Positions 47,791 to 52,393 of a stretch of DNA of 64,000 nt are shown one piece after another. Position 1 is the first letter of the stretch. Every line of letters begins with the position of its first letter. The position numbers and the translations under genes were made by a program. The notes below the pieces were generated by a model that saw only the letters and a list, made by a program, of their open reading frames with translations, had not been told where the DNA came from and ran no database searches. The stretch comes from Haemaphysalis longicornis. Taxonomy: Eukaryota; Arthropoda; Arachnida; Ixodida; Ixodidae. The DNA is taken from the NCBI GenBank assembly GCA_013339765.2, contig CM023451.1, positions 155,555,432-155,619,431 on the forward strand. The letters are read 5' to 3'.

Positions 47791-50700
47791 GACGCACACT
47801 CTACATACCCGGTGCAGGGTTGAATAGTCGCTAGTGATAATCCCAACATAATAAGTACAGTTCCACCCACAGGAGCATGCTGTCGAATTTCATCGCAAAG
47901 CGAACGCGACCACAACACACACAGCTTGGCCACTGCCAGCCCGGTGCAAAAACTTCGGTTCGGGCAGACAGCCCTAAGTGAGGGAGGAAGGCAAAAACTT
48001 GTTCCTTCGAACGCAAATTACCATCCACAGAAGAGTGGAACCGCGGAAGGCCAAAGCGCTACTTGCCACTATGATGTAAACAAGGAGATAACAGACATTT
48101 GACTTCAATGAACCTGCAATAACCATCGCAACCGCCACCGACGCCACGGCTTGGCAGCTTGCAGACATCGGTACGGCTTGAATTATACCTGCACATTAGT
48201 AACTGTTTATGACTTATGAAAGTGAGCACGCAAAGAAAGATTCCGCGTGCTTCTTTAAAAGCTGGTGTGCGCAGTTCTCATTCTGTTGTTCGGCACGTGA
48301 CTTTTGGCGCATCCAGTCAGGCGCCATTGACGTCACCTTTGCTGGGCGTCTGATAGTTTCATTTCTTTTTATTATTTATGCGATTATTTTCTGGTATGTT
48401 TGTTTTCTGCGGGTGCTAATCTATCTTTTTAGAGAAACTTCAAATTTGTCTTTAGTGTCTGTTTAAAGGGCCCATGAACACAAAATACAACAAGGTCCAG
48501 TTTGAGGGAACAAGCCTGTGATAAAACCAGCTCAACACCAGCCACGTAAGACGCCTTTTTAAACTAAGAAAATGCAATAAATATTGAAAAACTTTCAATT
48601 TTTGCGCTGCAGTGACGTTACTGTCGGCGGGAGTGACTAATATGGGTAAGTATTATAAACACACTTATCAGTGTGGCAAGTGCAGTGATATGATCACATG
48701 GTACTACAGGCTCCACTACAATCATTCAGCCATTTTTCTTGGCTTATGCCAGCAGCCACCAACTGCACAATCAAGGATCTGTGACATCACAAAGAAATCG
48801 TCGGAGAGTGGCTGGCCCGTCATCCCTGGTTCATTGGTTTTCTTCAATATTCCAATTATTTGTGTGAATTTCGGAATAAAATTGGTGTGCCACTGTTATC
48901 ACAACAACAAAGTAGTCTTTTTAACCTTTTGATGCCCAGTGTTGCTCAGGAGCAACAACTCAAACAATATTTTTTTGCTCTTGCACTTTGTGGTTGTTTC
49001 AACATTTAACGCCATCTATAGCCAGACAAAGGATCCCGACCTTCAAAAATTAAAGAAGAGAGGGCAGCATGTACTTCTGTGTGCTAACAAAAATATTGTT
49101 TACGCGTGTCAACTCGCATCGAGCACGGGTGGCTCAATGGGCTAGTGACAGGTAACCAAAATTGTGCAATTTTATTGTTATTACAAACGATAGCAATACA
49201 AACCTTACGTTATTGTCTTCACTTGAACCACAAATCATGGTGATCAAGGTAGCTCTCTTCTTCAGCTGATACATGGGCAGCCAGTGCCCAGTGTTTCCTA
49301 GTGTTTCTTGACTTTTTTTTTTTTTTTCTGAAATTTTTTTCTGACTTCATATTTGTGATGTGGGAAGTCCTTTTAGATCATAAAAAACTTCTCACACACT
49401 TAAGCAAAATGATAAAGTTTTGGGCATCAAAGGGTTAATTAACCAAACTTGTATTTTGCCTTCGGCAGCCTTCGAGCAGTAAGCCATGCCCAAGTGAACC
49501 ACGACCCCACCTTGAAGCGGCAGAAGGGATTCTCGGTGGTGAACTCGACGGGAGCGGCCGTGGCCGAGAAGTAGCCCTTGCCCGTGCCCCAGAAGGCCTG
49601 CAGCTGGTTCCACTTGGCCAGGATGGTGTCGCGCTCGTCGTTGAACACCGTTGGCAGGGAAAGCGCAGCGCCCAGGTTGGCAATGTTGCTGGCAGAGGCC
49701 GCGGCAGCGGCCCCCGGCGCAGCGGCACCGGCAAACGACGGCGCCGCGCTGGTTCCAAAGCCCGTCGAGAACAGCGAGCTGCCCCCAAATGGCGTGCTCT
49801 GGGTCGTGGTCGTGCTGGCACCGAACCCTGGTAATAGGCAAGGACACACACACCACACACACTGCGGCATTCATTTTGTCAATGGAATTCTACGGCACTT
49901 TCTCGAGGAAGCCAATCCCCCGAAAAAGGAATTACAAGCTATGTGCACATGCTACGCCCATTGATATTCTTGAGCTGAACGCAGATGAGGGAAAATGCTT
50001 GGAAACATTGTTTAAATCTGTAGGATACAATGGCAACAGTGCACGAAGAACAATGTTGCCAGGATGAGTTACAAATTTTTCAAAGGGGGCCAAAAATAAA
50101 CGCCACATACGGAAAAGTTACGCTCTTTTTCCCATTTCCTGAAACAGGTAGGATACTAGAAAATACTGCAACTCTACATGTAAAGAGGTAACCCAGTGGA
50201 GCTTGCCAAGGCAGCCACATAGAGTGACAGCACGAGCCGACACGAGAAACGAGATGTCAATGTTCCCACTGCGCAAGTAGGACTACGAATACGATTTTCA
50301 AAGTATGCATGGCTGCAAGGCTTATTTATGGATGCATTTATCGGAACAGAGCGAAATAAACATATTGCAGAAAGCCGATGGTCGTACTTGTGTATGATAC
50401 ACTCTACTGCTTGCCCTTTCTTGTTATCTTGCTAAGCTGAAAGTTGCATCCCTTAAAGTGGCTCTTCTATTGGCTAGTTCGCTCAGGCCCCTTCCCGGCA
50501 ATGAGTGGTGCTTTCTGTTAGCCAAAACCACGAGAAGCGGTGAGCGATTACCTCCGTGGCAAAAAGTAGGTTGCCACTCTTTGCAAAAACCGTTCCATAT
50601 GGTTAGCACTTCAGGCCCCAACTCACAAAGCACATCTAAGCTTACAGCAGACGCTCATGGATAGAAAATGCTAAACTAACATTGGGGGCCAAACTACTGC

Positions 50701-52393
50701 AATTGCACGTGTACAACACCCTGACTCACAAAGCCCGTTTCCGCTCACATGAAAATTCTAAATTATGAATGCCAAAGGCATATAGCAGGCCTTTATGCCA
50801 AGGCAAGCCTCAGATGAGCCAAGCCAAGTCGCTGGGATTAGTTTATTACTACAAGCCTGCCCTGAACAGATGATCTGTGTGAGCATGCAAAGAGGAAAAC
50901 ATTTGCCTCCTTCACGACATCGTTCTTCAATGCGATTAGCCCAGAGGAGTTACTTTAGCGTGAGATGATTTAATCTGACACCACTGCAAAAAAAAAATAT
51001 TATTTTAAACAAACAAGCAAATATACTACGTCTCCCTGGGTTATTTGTGCATTTGTTTGTTTTTTCTTCCATACAGTAAAACATGTGACAATGACTTTTT
51101 GCTGCAAAAAAAAAAAAAAGCAACAAAGAGAAAACACACATCTTGATTCCTCACAGGATGGAGCAACTTACCAGAAAGCCTCCTATTTTTGCCCAGAACT
51201 TGAGCCCTCACCTCCAAAGGAGAAACCAGTGCCGGCCGTAGTTGAAGGCGCGCCAAACGAGAAGGTCGGCGCTGTCGTTGGTGCTTTGAAGGTACTCCCG
51301 AAACTGAATGCGGGTGCCGTGGACGTTGTCTGTGCACCGAATCCTCCAAAGCCAGTGCCTGCTGCTGCTGGCTGACCAAAGCCAAAACCTGGAGTGGCCG
51401 TCGTGGCAGTTGGCTGGCCAAATCCAAAGCCTGGGGCGGTCGTTGTGGCAGCCGGCTGGCCAAAGCCAAAAGCCGTGGCCGCTGTAGTGGCGGCTGGTTG
51501 GCCAAACGTGAATCCAGGCGTCGTGGTTGGGGCTCCGGGCTGACCAAATGCGAATCCGGAAGCTGTCGTCGCAGTTGGCTGGCCAAACATGAATCCGGTG
51601 GTCGTTGCAGCAGGTTGCTGGCCAAAACCAAATGAGGGTGCTGCTGCTGGCTGGCCAAACGCAGTCCCTGCGCCGCCGGCGAGAGTGGTTGTAGGTTGCC
51701 CAAATGTCAAGTTGAACCCTGTCTGTGGGGCGGTACTTGTCGCCTGAGGGGCGCCGAATCCAAACCCTGGAAACAGCGAGTTCGTCGCAGAATTTATGAA
51801 GCCGCTCCCAGTGACTTGAAAGGCGATGGTGCGGCTGTGCCAAGCACATTTTGCGTTCAGTTTTTAACTACTAGTGCTAAACCAACGCCAATTTGGCACG
51901 GCGCAGATGGGCAACGTTGAGCATTGTTTTTATTACGATTCTTGCGATCTGGTAATCGTTTTAAACAGCGTACCTGACACGGGAACAAGGCCGTACTTAG
52001 GATGCAATAACACAAGAAAGTATTGTCGTCAGCCATTCGTATTGAAACTCGTGTTTTTTTTTAACTTTCTCGTACCATGAGAACAAGACAGCATTTATGC
52101 TACTAGATAGAAATCGATGTCTAGAATTTGAAAAAGACTTCGAATAAACACATTTGAATAGAGAACTGGAACGTGCATCTCTTGGAGGGGTTATAATAAT
52201 GCCTTGATCTGTGTAACTGTTGCGGGTTACATGGGACGCTTTGAAACCAAGAAATCCAACGGTTCTAAAGCAGCTACCATACCAGGTGCTCACCTGTGCT
52301 GCCGGTTCCAAACGTTGGGGCTGTCGTGGTGGCGGCTCCGGCACCAAACAGTCCCGTAGTTCTTGCCTGGTTATTGAAGCTGAAGCCAGACAT
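13860..52393 (-). CDS. Nup54: Nucleoporin Nup54, complete gene in ten coding exons with one 2-base frameshift
   Basis: Nup54 is an FG nucleoporin that pairs with Nup62 and Nup58 in the central channel of the nuclear pore, where its FG repeats carry transport receptors. Coding exons, in transcription order, are 52393-52294, 51766-51212, 49827-49511, 45663-45476, 40942-40746, 30559-30411, 21560-21451, 17473-17354, 14874-14761 and 13976-13860. All introns read GT-AG and all phases match. The product would be 654 residues: FG repeats at about 1-260, a conserved alpha/beta part at about 325-450, then the helical Nup54 domain (about 454-650) with GRLNELMSQIKLQN and a C-terminal helix resembling the vertebrate protein. 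The human protein is about 507 residues, so the FG part is expanded here. Exon 7 has two extra bases that break the frame; every other exon is clean, which favours a sequencing or assembly error or a rare allele over a dead gene. Introns total about 36 kb and are mostly transposons. Confidence 0.95.
14281..14727 (-). mobile_element. 5'-truncated RTE-like fragment with 11-base target duplication
   Basis: This is a second copy of the 3' part of the element at 6937-8285, encoding VHDSCILPVLTYGAETWRLT and VMRRQDNRWSLRVTERIP, with a frameshift. ATGCTAAAAGT occurs on both sides (14270-14280 and 14728-14738), a clear target-site duplication. It sits in the last Nup54 intron, 33 bases from exon 9. 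Confidence 0.85.
14761..14874 (-). CDS. Nup54: Nup54 coding exon 9
   Basis: Residues 579-616, phase 0 at both ends. GRLNELMSQIKLQN is the most conserved stretch of the family. The exon ends SQLKE before gtaaca. An RTE-like fragment in the following intron ends about 33 bases beyond this donor. Confidence 0.95.
15178..15705 (-). repeat. Copy 1 of a 550-base interspersed repeat, minus orientation
   Basis: It shares long blocks with 16600-17118, 31268-31822 and 44836-45428, including GCAAGCACAAAAAGAACAG, CATTTGAGGCAAAATAT and the end CGAATCACTGCTC. No coding sequence. It forms an inverted pair with copy 2 about 0.9 kb away. Intron 8 of Nup54. Confidence 0.75.
15706..16599. other. Spacer between inverted repeat copies, GC-rich
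   Basis: Nothing recognisable as a gene. Part of 15960-16250 is GC-rich with GCGCATGCGC palindromes, so open frames appear on both strands by composition. Confidence 0.4.
16600..17118 (+). repeat. Copy 2 of the 550-base repeat, plus orientation
   Basis: Begins TTTAAAGTCGTTCCACTCAA and ends near GTGCTCGGCACTT. It is the inverted partner of copy 1. Confidence 0.75.
17354..17473 (-). CDS. Nup54: Nup54 coding exon 8
   Basis: Residues 539-578, phase 0 at both ends. It encodes VMVHHEVRRKLGFAIQPEEE and NELSAPTQFR, part of the coiled helical domain. Acceptor ctcgcag, donor gtgggt. Confidence 0.94.
17755..18440 (-). mobile_element. 3' end of a non-LTR element with RNase H remnant
   Basis: On the minus strand, HVAEETAIALALTQ then IMFSDLKTAVQNFAKRLIS resembles the C-terminal RNase H of I-clade-type elements (the E-A-L and S-D-x-x-T-A-x-x-N pattern). 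Frameshifts follow. The element ends with AATAAA near the terminus and a CT-rich tail (about 17735-17775). It lies in Nup54 intron 7, antisense copies absent. Confidence 0.6.
18441..20670. other. Intronic sequence, mostly unassigned
   Basis: No transposon was recognised. A 45-base exon-like segment at 20110-20154 (minus) is described in the findings. A GC-rich G run is at 19501-19515. Related short blocks (GCCGTATATGTACAG and GCCGTACAAGTACAG) occur at 20319 and 20361. Confidence 0.4.
20671..21035. repeat. Diverged 134-base tandem repeats followed by A run and GAA repeat
   Basis: Three related units share a core like AGCGCTCGTGTGTGC and GCCTC...CGAC..CCCAG, at about 20671, 20740 and 20874. 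They are followed by 26 A at 20973-20998 and (GAA)n to about 21033. The poly-A/GAA part gives long artificial open frames on both strands. Confidence 0.65.
21451..21560 (-). CDS. Nup54: Nup54 coding exon 7, carrying a 2-base frameshift
   Basis: The exon encodes SIAEDISKLQTRHTNTVAKI, then EEHKR, then in another frame RKEQNLYSRILK before a consensus AAG|gtaagc donor. The second part aligns in position and pattern with the conserved KRKxxxLxxRxLx segment of animal Nup54. Read as written, the first frame reaches a stop after EEHKRGKNRTCTVEY. The exon is 110 bases; removing one AG from the AAGAGAGG run would give 108 and restore phase 0 to exon 8. The extra bases lie in 21485-21490. Both splice sites are intact. 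Confidence 0.88.
21748..25076 (+). mobile_element. Tigger/pogo-like element, interrupted by a 2.5 kb TTAA element
   Basis: TA (21748-21749 and 25075-25076) flanks inverted ends CAGTATTTACTCAAATCTAA / TTAGATTCGAGTAAATACGG. The plus strand at 21976-22326 encodes FKKKVILCTESDENRDASRA, then PETWVRDWRKQKEKMF and RYPQIEDLLAEHVQQQR, the N-terminal CENP-B-type helix-turn-helix of a Tigger transposase; the frame stops after about 117 codons. The insertion at 22401-24959 splits the element. No DDE core remains. Confidence 0.8.
22401..24959 (+). mobile_element. 2.5 kb TTAA-flanked element, copy 1
   Basis: TTAA on both sides (22401-22404, 24956-24959) and ends AGGGGCCCTGAAAGGC / GCATTTCAGGACCCCT (inverted, diverged). 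No transposase is recognised. It contains an inner hairpin around 23638-23780 (TTGCGACGAAAGCGAG arms) that may be a separate small insertion. A near copy in opposite orientation is at 34039-36501 and a distant relative at 45759-48466. A 125-codon frame at 24770-24393 (minus) is open in both close copies but does not resemble a known protein. Confidence 0.75.
25077..26779. other. Intronic sequence without recognised feature
   Basis: I see short open frames only. 25556-25620 has GGAGCAGC repeats loosely resembling 9720-9770. Confidence 0.4.
26780..28684. mobile_element. 1.9 kb TTAA-flanked element with GGGGAGACG ends
   Basis: TTAA at 26780-26783 and 28681-28684; ends GGGGAGACGTGGGTCTTG and, inverted, GGGGAGACGCGGGTCTTG. 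A second inverted repeat lies inside (TGCATGCTGAAGCTATTT at 27031-27048 against 27173-27190). No coding sequence is recognised. A 4-base TTAA duplication fits piggyBac, Kolobok or Sola3 groups; the ends do not decide. Confidence 0.7.
28870..29190 (-). pseudogene. Remnant resembling a hAT-type transposase
   Basis: Two minus-strand frames separated by an in-frame stop encode QFPALIKVILSDSTCC, then FVKNVVEVFTDFSPLLQ and EPLIHLLNDEMVAVIHEQC, with GRFMKTESYRLKKA. The pattern resembles the middle of hAT-like zinc finger transposases in arthropod genomes. No inverted ends found. It is not a Nup54 exon: the neighbouring Nup54 exons join without it. Confidence 0.35.
29880..29960 (+). repeat. Short repeat, copy 1 (AAAACACGAAAGT)
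   Basis: TGGCTGATTCCTGCCACAGG and GGCAAAACACGAAAGTCAAA recur in diverged form at 30592-30650. It may be part of a larger duplicated unit around Nup54 exon 6. Confidence 0.5.
30034..30125 (+). repeat. SINE 3' tail fragment 1
   Basis: It shares GACGTCAGTGAAATC and CCCGGCATAAAACACTTTCG with the SINE at 31085-31266; the tRNA-like head is missing. A near-palindrome TCATTTCCGTTACGGAAATG precedes the shared part. Confidence 0.65.
30236..30318 (+). repeat. SINE 3' tail fragment 2
   Basis: Same tail as fragment 1 (TATGACGTCAGTGAAATC, GGCATAAAAAACTTTCGTGG). Headless, about 90 bases from Nup54 exon 6. Confidence 0.65.
30411..30559 (-). CDS. Nup54: Nup54 coding exon 6, start of helical domain
   Basis: Residues 453-502. 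It encodes IDPLLWEQAKKDNPNPE, then RLIPVPMIGFAELRRRFKLQ and QHQCRLD, the diagnostic start of the Nup54 helical domain used for assembly with Nup62 and Nup58. The exon starts with the last two bases of a glycine codon and ends in phase 0 before gtaaga. A repeat copy (see 30592-30650) ends only about 30 bases upstream of its acceptor. Confidence 0.95.
30592..30650 (+). repeat. Short repeat, copy 2 (AAAACACGAAAGT)
   Basis: Diverged copy of 29880-29960 (GTGGCTGTTCC, GGTAAAACACGAAAGTGAAA). It starts about 30 bases upstream of the exon 6 acceptor on the minus strand. Confidence 0.5.
31085..31266 (+). mobile_element. tRNA-derived SINE with A and B boxes
   Basis: An A-box-like TAGTGCAGTCGG at 31092-31103 and a B-box-like GGCTCGAATCC at 31144-31154 mark a pol III head. 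The body carries GACGTCAGTTAGATCTTGG and the tail CCCCGGCATAAAACACTTTC followed by an A-rich end. Two headless relatives lie at 30034 and 30236 in the same orientation. I do not know a name for it. Confidence 0.65.
31268..31822 (+). repeat. Copy 3 of the 550-base repeat
   Basis: Begins TTAAAGCCATTCCACTCAA directly after the SINE at 31085-31266 and ends GTGCTCTGCACTT, running straight into the TTAA element at 31820. It contains a local inverted repeat GTGCTTGTCC/GGACAAGCAC around 31630-31655 that the other copies lack. Confidence 0.75.
31820..33008. mobile_element. 1.2 kb TTAA-flanked element with AGGGGCACTGACA ends
   Basis: TTAA at 31820-31823 and 33005-33008. Left end AGGGGCACTGACACAAAAAT; right end, inverted, AGGGGCACTGACAAAAAATT. 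The inside is GC-rich, giving long false frames, without a recognised protein. Confidence 0.75.
33009..33721. other. Intronic sequence without recognised feature
   Basis: I see nothing beyond short open frames. Confidence 0.4.
34035..36505 (-). mobile_element. 2.5 kb TTAA-type element, copy 2 (inverted), TGAA duplication
   Basis: Close relative of 22401-24959 in opposite orientation, with the same ends (AGGGGTCCTGAAATGCC on the left, GCCTTTCAGGGCCCT on the right). It is flanked by TGAA at 34035-34038 and 36502-36505 instead of TTAA, which confirms a 4-base duplication for this family. It contains the same inner hairpin region (35215-35360). Confidence 0.75.
36520..36855 (+). pseudogene. N-terminal transposon ORF inside the Harbinger-like element
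   Basis: An ATG-started frame of 111 codons: MSKRRRLLSAGEPS, then an acidic run EDSSSDDDDSHVY, then AELLAAPLPVLSVQAYV. It is followed by the right end of the element only about 80 bases later, so any catalytic part is deleted. No known domain is recognised; the acidic N-terminus is compatible with several transposases. Confidence 0.35.
37866..39615 (+). mobile_element. piggyBac-like element inside the Tigger-like element
   Basis: TTAA at 37866-37869 and 39612-39615; ends CTCTTTCACGACGG and, inverted, CTCTTTCGTTACGGCGG, of the CYCTTT type seen in piggyBac. A Ser/acidic stretch (FSDSSSSEGSSNVVGSSDF, about 38160-38227) ends in a stop and resembles the acidic N-terminus of piggyBac transposases. 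The catalytic part is missing, and a smaller element is inserted at 38559-39177. Confidence 0.7.
38559..39177 (-). mobile_element. Tigger-like element inside the piggyBac-like element
   Basis: TA (38559-38560, 39176-39177) flanks ends CCGTAATTACCCGATTCTAA / TTAGAATCGGGTAAGTACGG. The minus strand at 38899-38700 encodes PLEKLVGWACKAWATI and MVERSFRSL, then in another frame SGLTNALDGT, resembling the C-terminal end of Tigger transposases (compare DGTEDD at 12061-12999). The rest of the transposase is deleted. Confidence 0.75.
39660..40512. mobile_element. Tigger/pogo-like element abutting the previous one
   Basis: Left end CAGTCAAAACTCGACCTAAC directly follows the TA that also ends the element at 37120-39661. 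The right end is the complement of CAGTTAAAACCCTATG (40495-40510), followed by CA, so its TA has mutated or been lost. Repeats such as CTAACGAA near both ends support the call. A short frame encoding LLKLLCPLHT shows no clear domain. Confidence 0.6.
40746..40942 (-). CDS. Nup54: Nup54 coding exon 5
   Basis: Residues 388-452 with one base of a split codon at each end. It encodes CELVVYVMERSPAGLVRRVP and KAAATKEWLQHYLENPPC, continuing the conserved alpha/beta fold. Acceptor gctgcag, donor gtcagt. The next intron is the largest in the gene (10.2 kb) and holds most of the nested transposons. Confidence 0.93.
41104..41508 (-). mobile_element. hAT element remnant with dimerisation domain
   Basis: TAGGGGTGTGCGAATA at 41106-41121 resembles a hAT terminal repeat, followed by TTCGAA-rich subterminal repeats. 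On the minus strand, from about 41505 to a stop at 41351, ATSVSSERLFSVSGGVV and LLPEHVEQLTFLHVN match the C-terminal hAT dimerisation motif. Everything upstream is gone; a Tigger-like end (TA CAGTAAAATCTCGATGATAC at 41509) follows directly. Confidence 0.75.
41509..42462. other. Tigger-like left end and GC-rich remnant
   Basis: TA then CAGTAAAATCTCGATGATAC at 41509-41530 is a Tigger-like end, but no matching right end was found. The following GC-rich part gives a 193-codon minus-strand frame (42318-41737) without similarity. 42010-42150 loosely resembles 5320-5460. Confidence 0.4.
42463..42894. mobile_element. 430-base inverted-repeat element (MITE)
   Basis: The ends CTAGATAAGGTTACAGAGTA and, inverted, CTAGATAAGATTCAGAGTAC match at 18 of 20 positions. 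The inside is GC-rich without coding sequence. The target duplication is not clear. Confidence 0.55.
43360..43686. mobile_element. Foldback element with arms of about 150 bases
   Basis: The left arm begins GGGGCCGAATTCTCTAACG and contains GCACGTGTTCTGGGGTTGGG and GCGGGGAGAATCAGCCGCG; the right arm (about 43525-43686) is the near-exact complement of all of it. The loop is a 15-base C run (43509-43523). A transcript would fold into one long hairpin. It lies in Nup54 intron 4. Confidence 0.8.
43690..44830. other. Intronic sequence without recognised feature
   Basis: Short open frames only, including one of 78 codons at 44246-44482 that has no recognised similarity or splice context. Confidence 0.4.
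44836..45428 (-). repeat. Copy 4 of the 550-base repeat, minus orientation
   Basis: Same blocks as the other copies in inverted orientation, in Nup54 intron 4. Its end lies about 50 bases from exon 4. Confidence 0.75.
45476..45663 (-). CDS. Nup54: Nup54 coding exon 4
   Basis: Residues 325-386 plus two bases of codon 387. The exon begins AIGYSRLPEAKVEDGLVALV and carries VEGLHRILGS and VCVEGLKSLSADK, the conserved alpha/beta part of Nup54. The donor is gtcagt after GAC AA, so codon 387 (Lys) is completed by the first G of exon 5; a second GT three bases further on would break the phase. Confidence 0.93.
45759..48466. mobile_element. 2.7 kb TTAA-flanked element, distant relative of the 2.5 kb family
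   Basis: TTAA at 45759-45762 and 48463-48466; left end AGGGACACTGAAGGCAAATA, right end inverted ACAGACACTAAAGACAAATT. Blocks such as ACGCGCATTTTATTCAACTT and TTGCCTCCTGCTCG (47570-47690) match the 2.5 kb element at 22900-23050, so they share ancestry. It contains a Tigger-like insertion (46250-47234) and a 26-base A run (47765-47790). Confidence 0.65.
46250..47234 (+). mobile_element. Tigger-like element inside the 45759-48466 element
   Basis: TA (46250-46251, 47233-47234) flanks CAGCCAAATCTTGGTACAAC and, inverted, CAGTGTAATCTCAGTATAAC. The plus strand at 46494-46984 has an open frame ending in an acidic piece, ELTTEDILQSVSVQHEEGSE and GALKDCDEHVTTADVLGSI, typical of Tigger C-termini; the preceding part is basic and Glu/Arg-rich. 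The catalytic DDE core is missing. Confidence 0.7.
48467..48920. other. Likely single end of another TTAA-type element
   Basis: AGGGCCCATGAACACAAAAT at 48467 directly follows TTAA and resembles the left ends at 58729 and 61673 (GGGGCCATGAAGACAAAATA). No matching right end was found, so the copy is probably truncated. Confidence 0.4.
48921..49438. mobile_element. 518-base piggyBac-type MITE
   Basis: TTAA at 48921-48924 and 49435-49438; ends CCTTTTGATGCCCAGTG and, inverted, CCCTTTGATGCCCAAAAC, of the CCYTTT type. No coding sequence. Its right end is about 70 bases from the donor of Nup54 exon 3. Confidence 0.7.
49511..49827 (-). CDS. Nup54: Nup54 coding exon 3, end of FG region and start of conserved core
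   Basis: Residues 220-324. The last FG units (TPFGGSSLF, GFGTSAAPS) and an Ala-rich spacer lead into the conserved linker FNDERDTILAKWNQLQAFWG, then TTENPFCRFK, which is characteristic of metazoan Nup54. Acceptor ctattaccag, donor AAG|gtgggg, ending in phase 0. Confidence 0.94.
49828..51211. other. Nup54 intron 2, no recognised element
   Basis: I see no transposon structure. A-rich runs at 50988-50997 and 51107-51119 only. Confidence 0.4.
51212..51766 (-). CDS. Nup54: Nup54 coding exon 2, FGQP repeat array
   Basis: Residues 34-218. The exon holds about nine FGQP or FGQQP repeats spaced by roughly 14-18 residues of Ala, Thr, Gly and Pro, followed by looser FG units (SFGSTFKAP, SFGAPSTTA, SFGGE). 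These are the disordered cohesive FG segments that bind transport receptors. The DNA is correspondingly repetitive and GC-rich, so long open frames appear in all three minus-strand frames; only this frame joins neighbouring exons in phase. Acceptor tttccag, donor gtgagg, phase 1 at both ends. Confidence 0.93.
52294..52393 (-). CDS. Nup54: Nup54 coding exon 1 (start codon)
   Basis: The exon starts with ATG at 52393-52391, preceded by a run of A that gives a good initiation context (A at -3). It encodes MSGFSFNN then a short Ala/Thr-rich FG stretch with FG dipeptides in LFGAG and TFGTG, residues 1-33. It ends in phase 1 at a consensus gtgagc donor and joins exon 2 to complete a glycine codon. 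Confidence 0.93.

Noticed and set aside
49392..49874. 160-codon frame overlapping Nup54 exon 3
   Set aside because: Wrong frame; the exon's conserved residues are in another frame.
51041..51849. Long minus-strand frames of 213-220 codons over Nup54 exon 2
   Set aside because: They are other-frame readings of the FG repeat DNA; only one frame joins exons 1 and 3 in phase.
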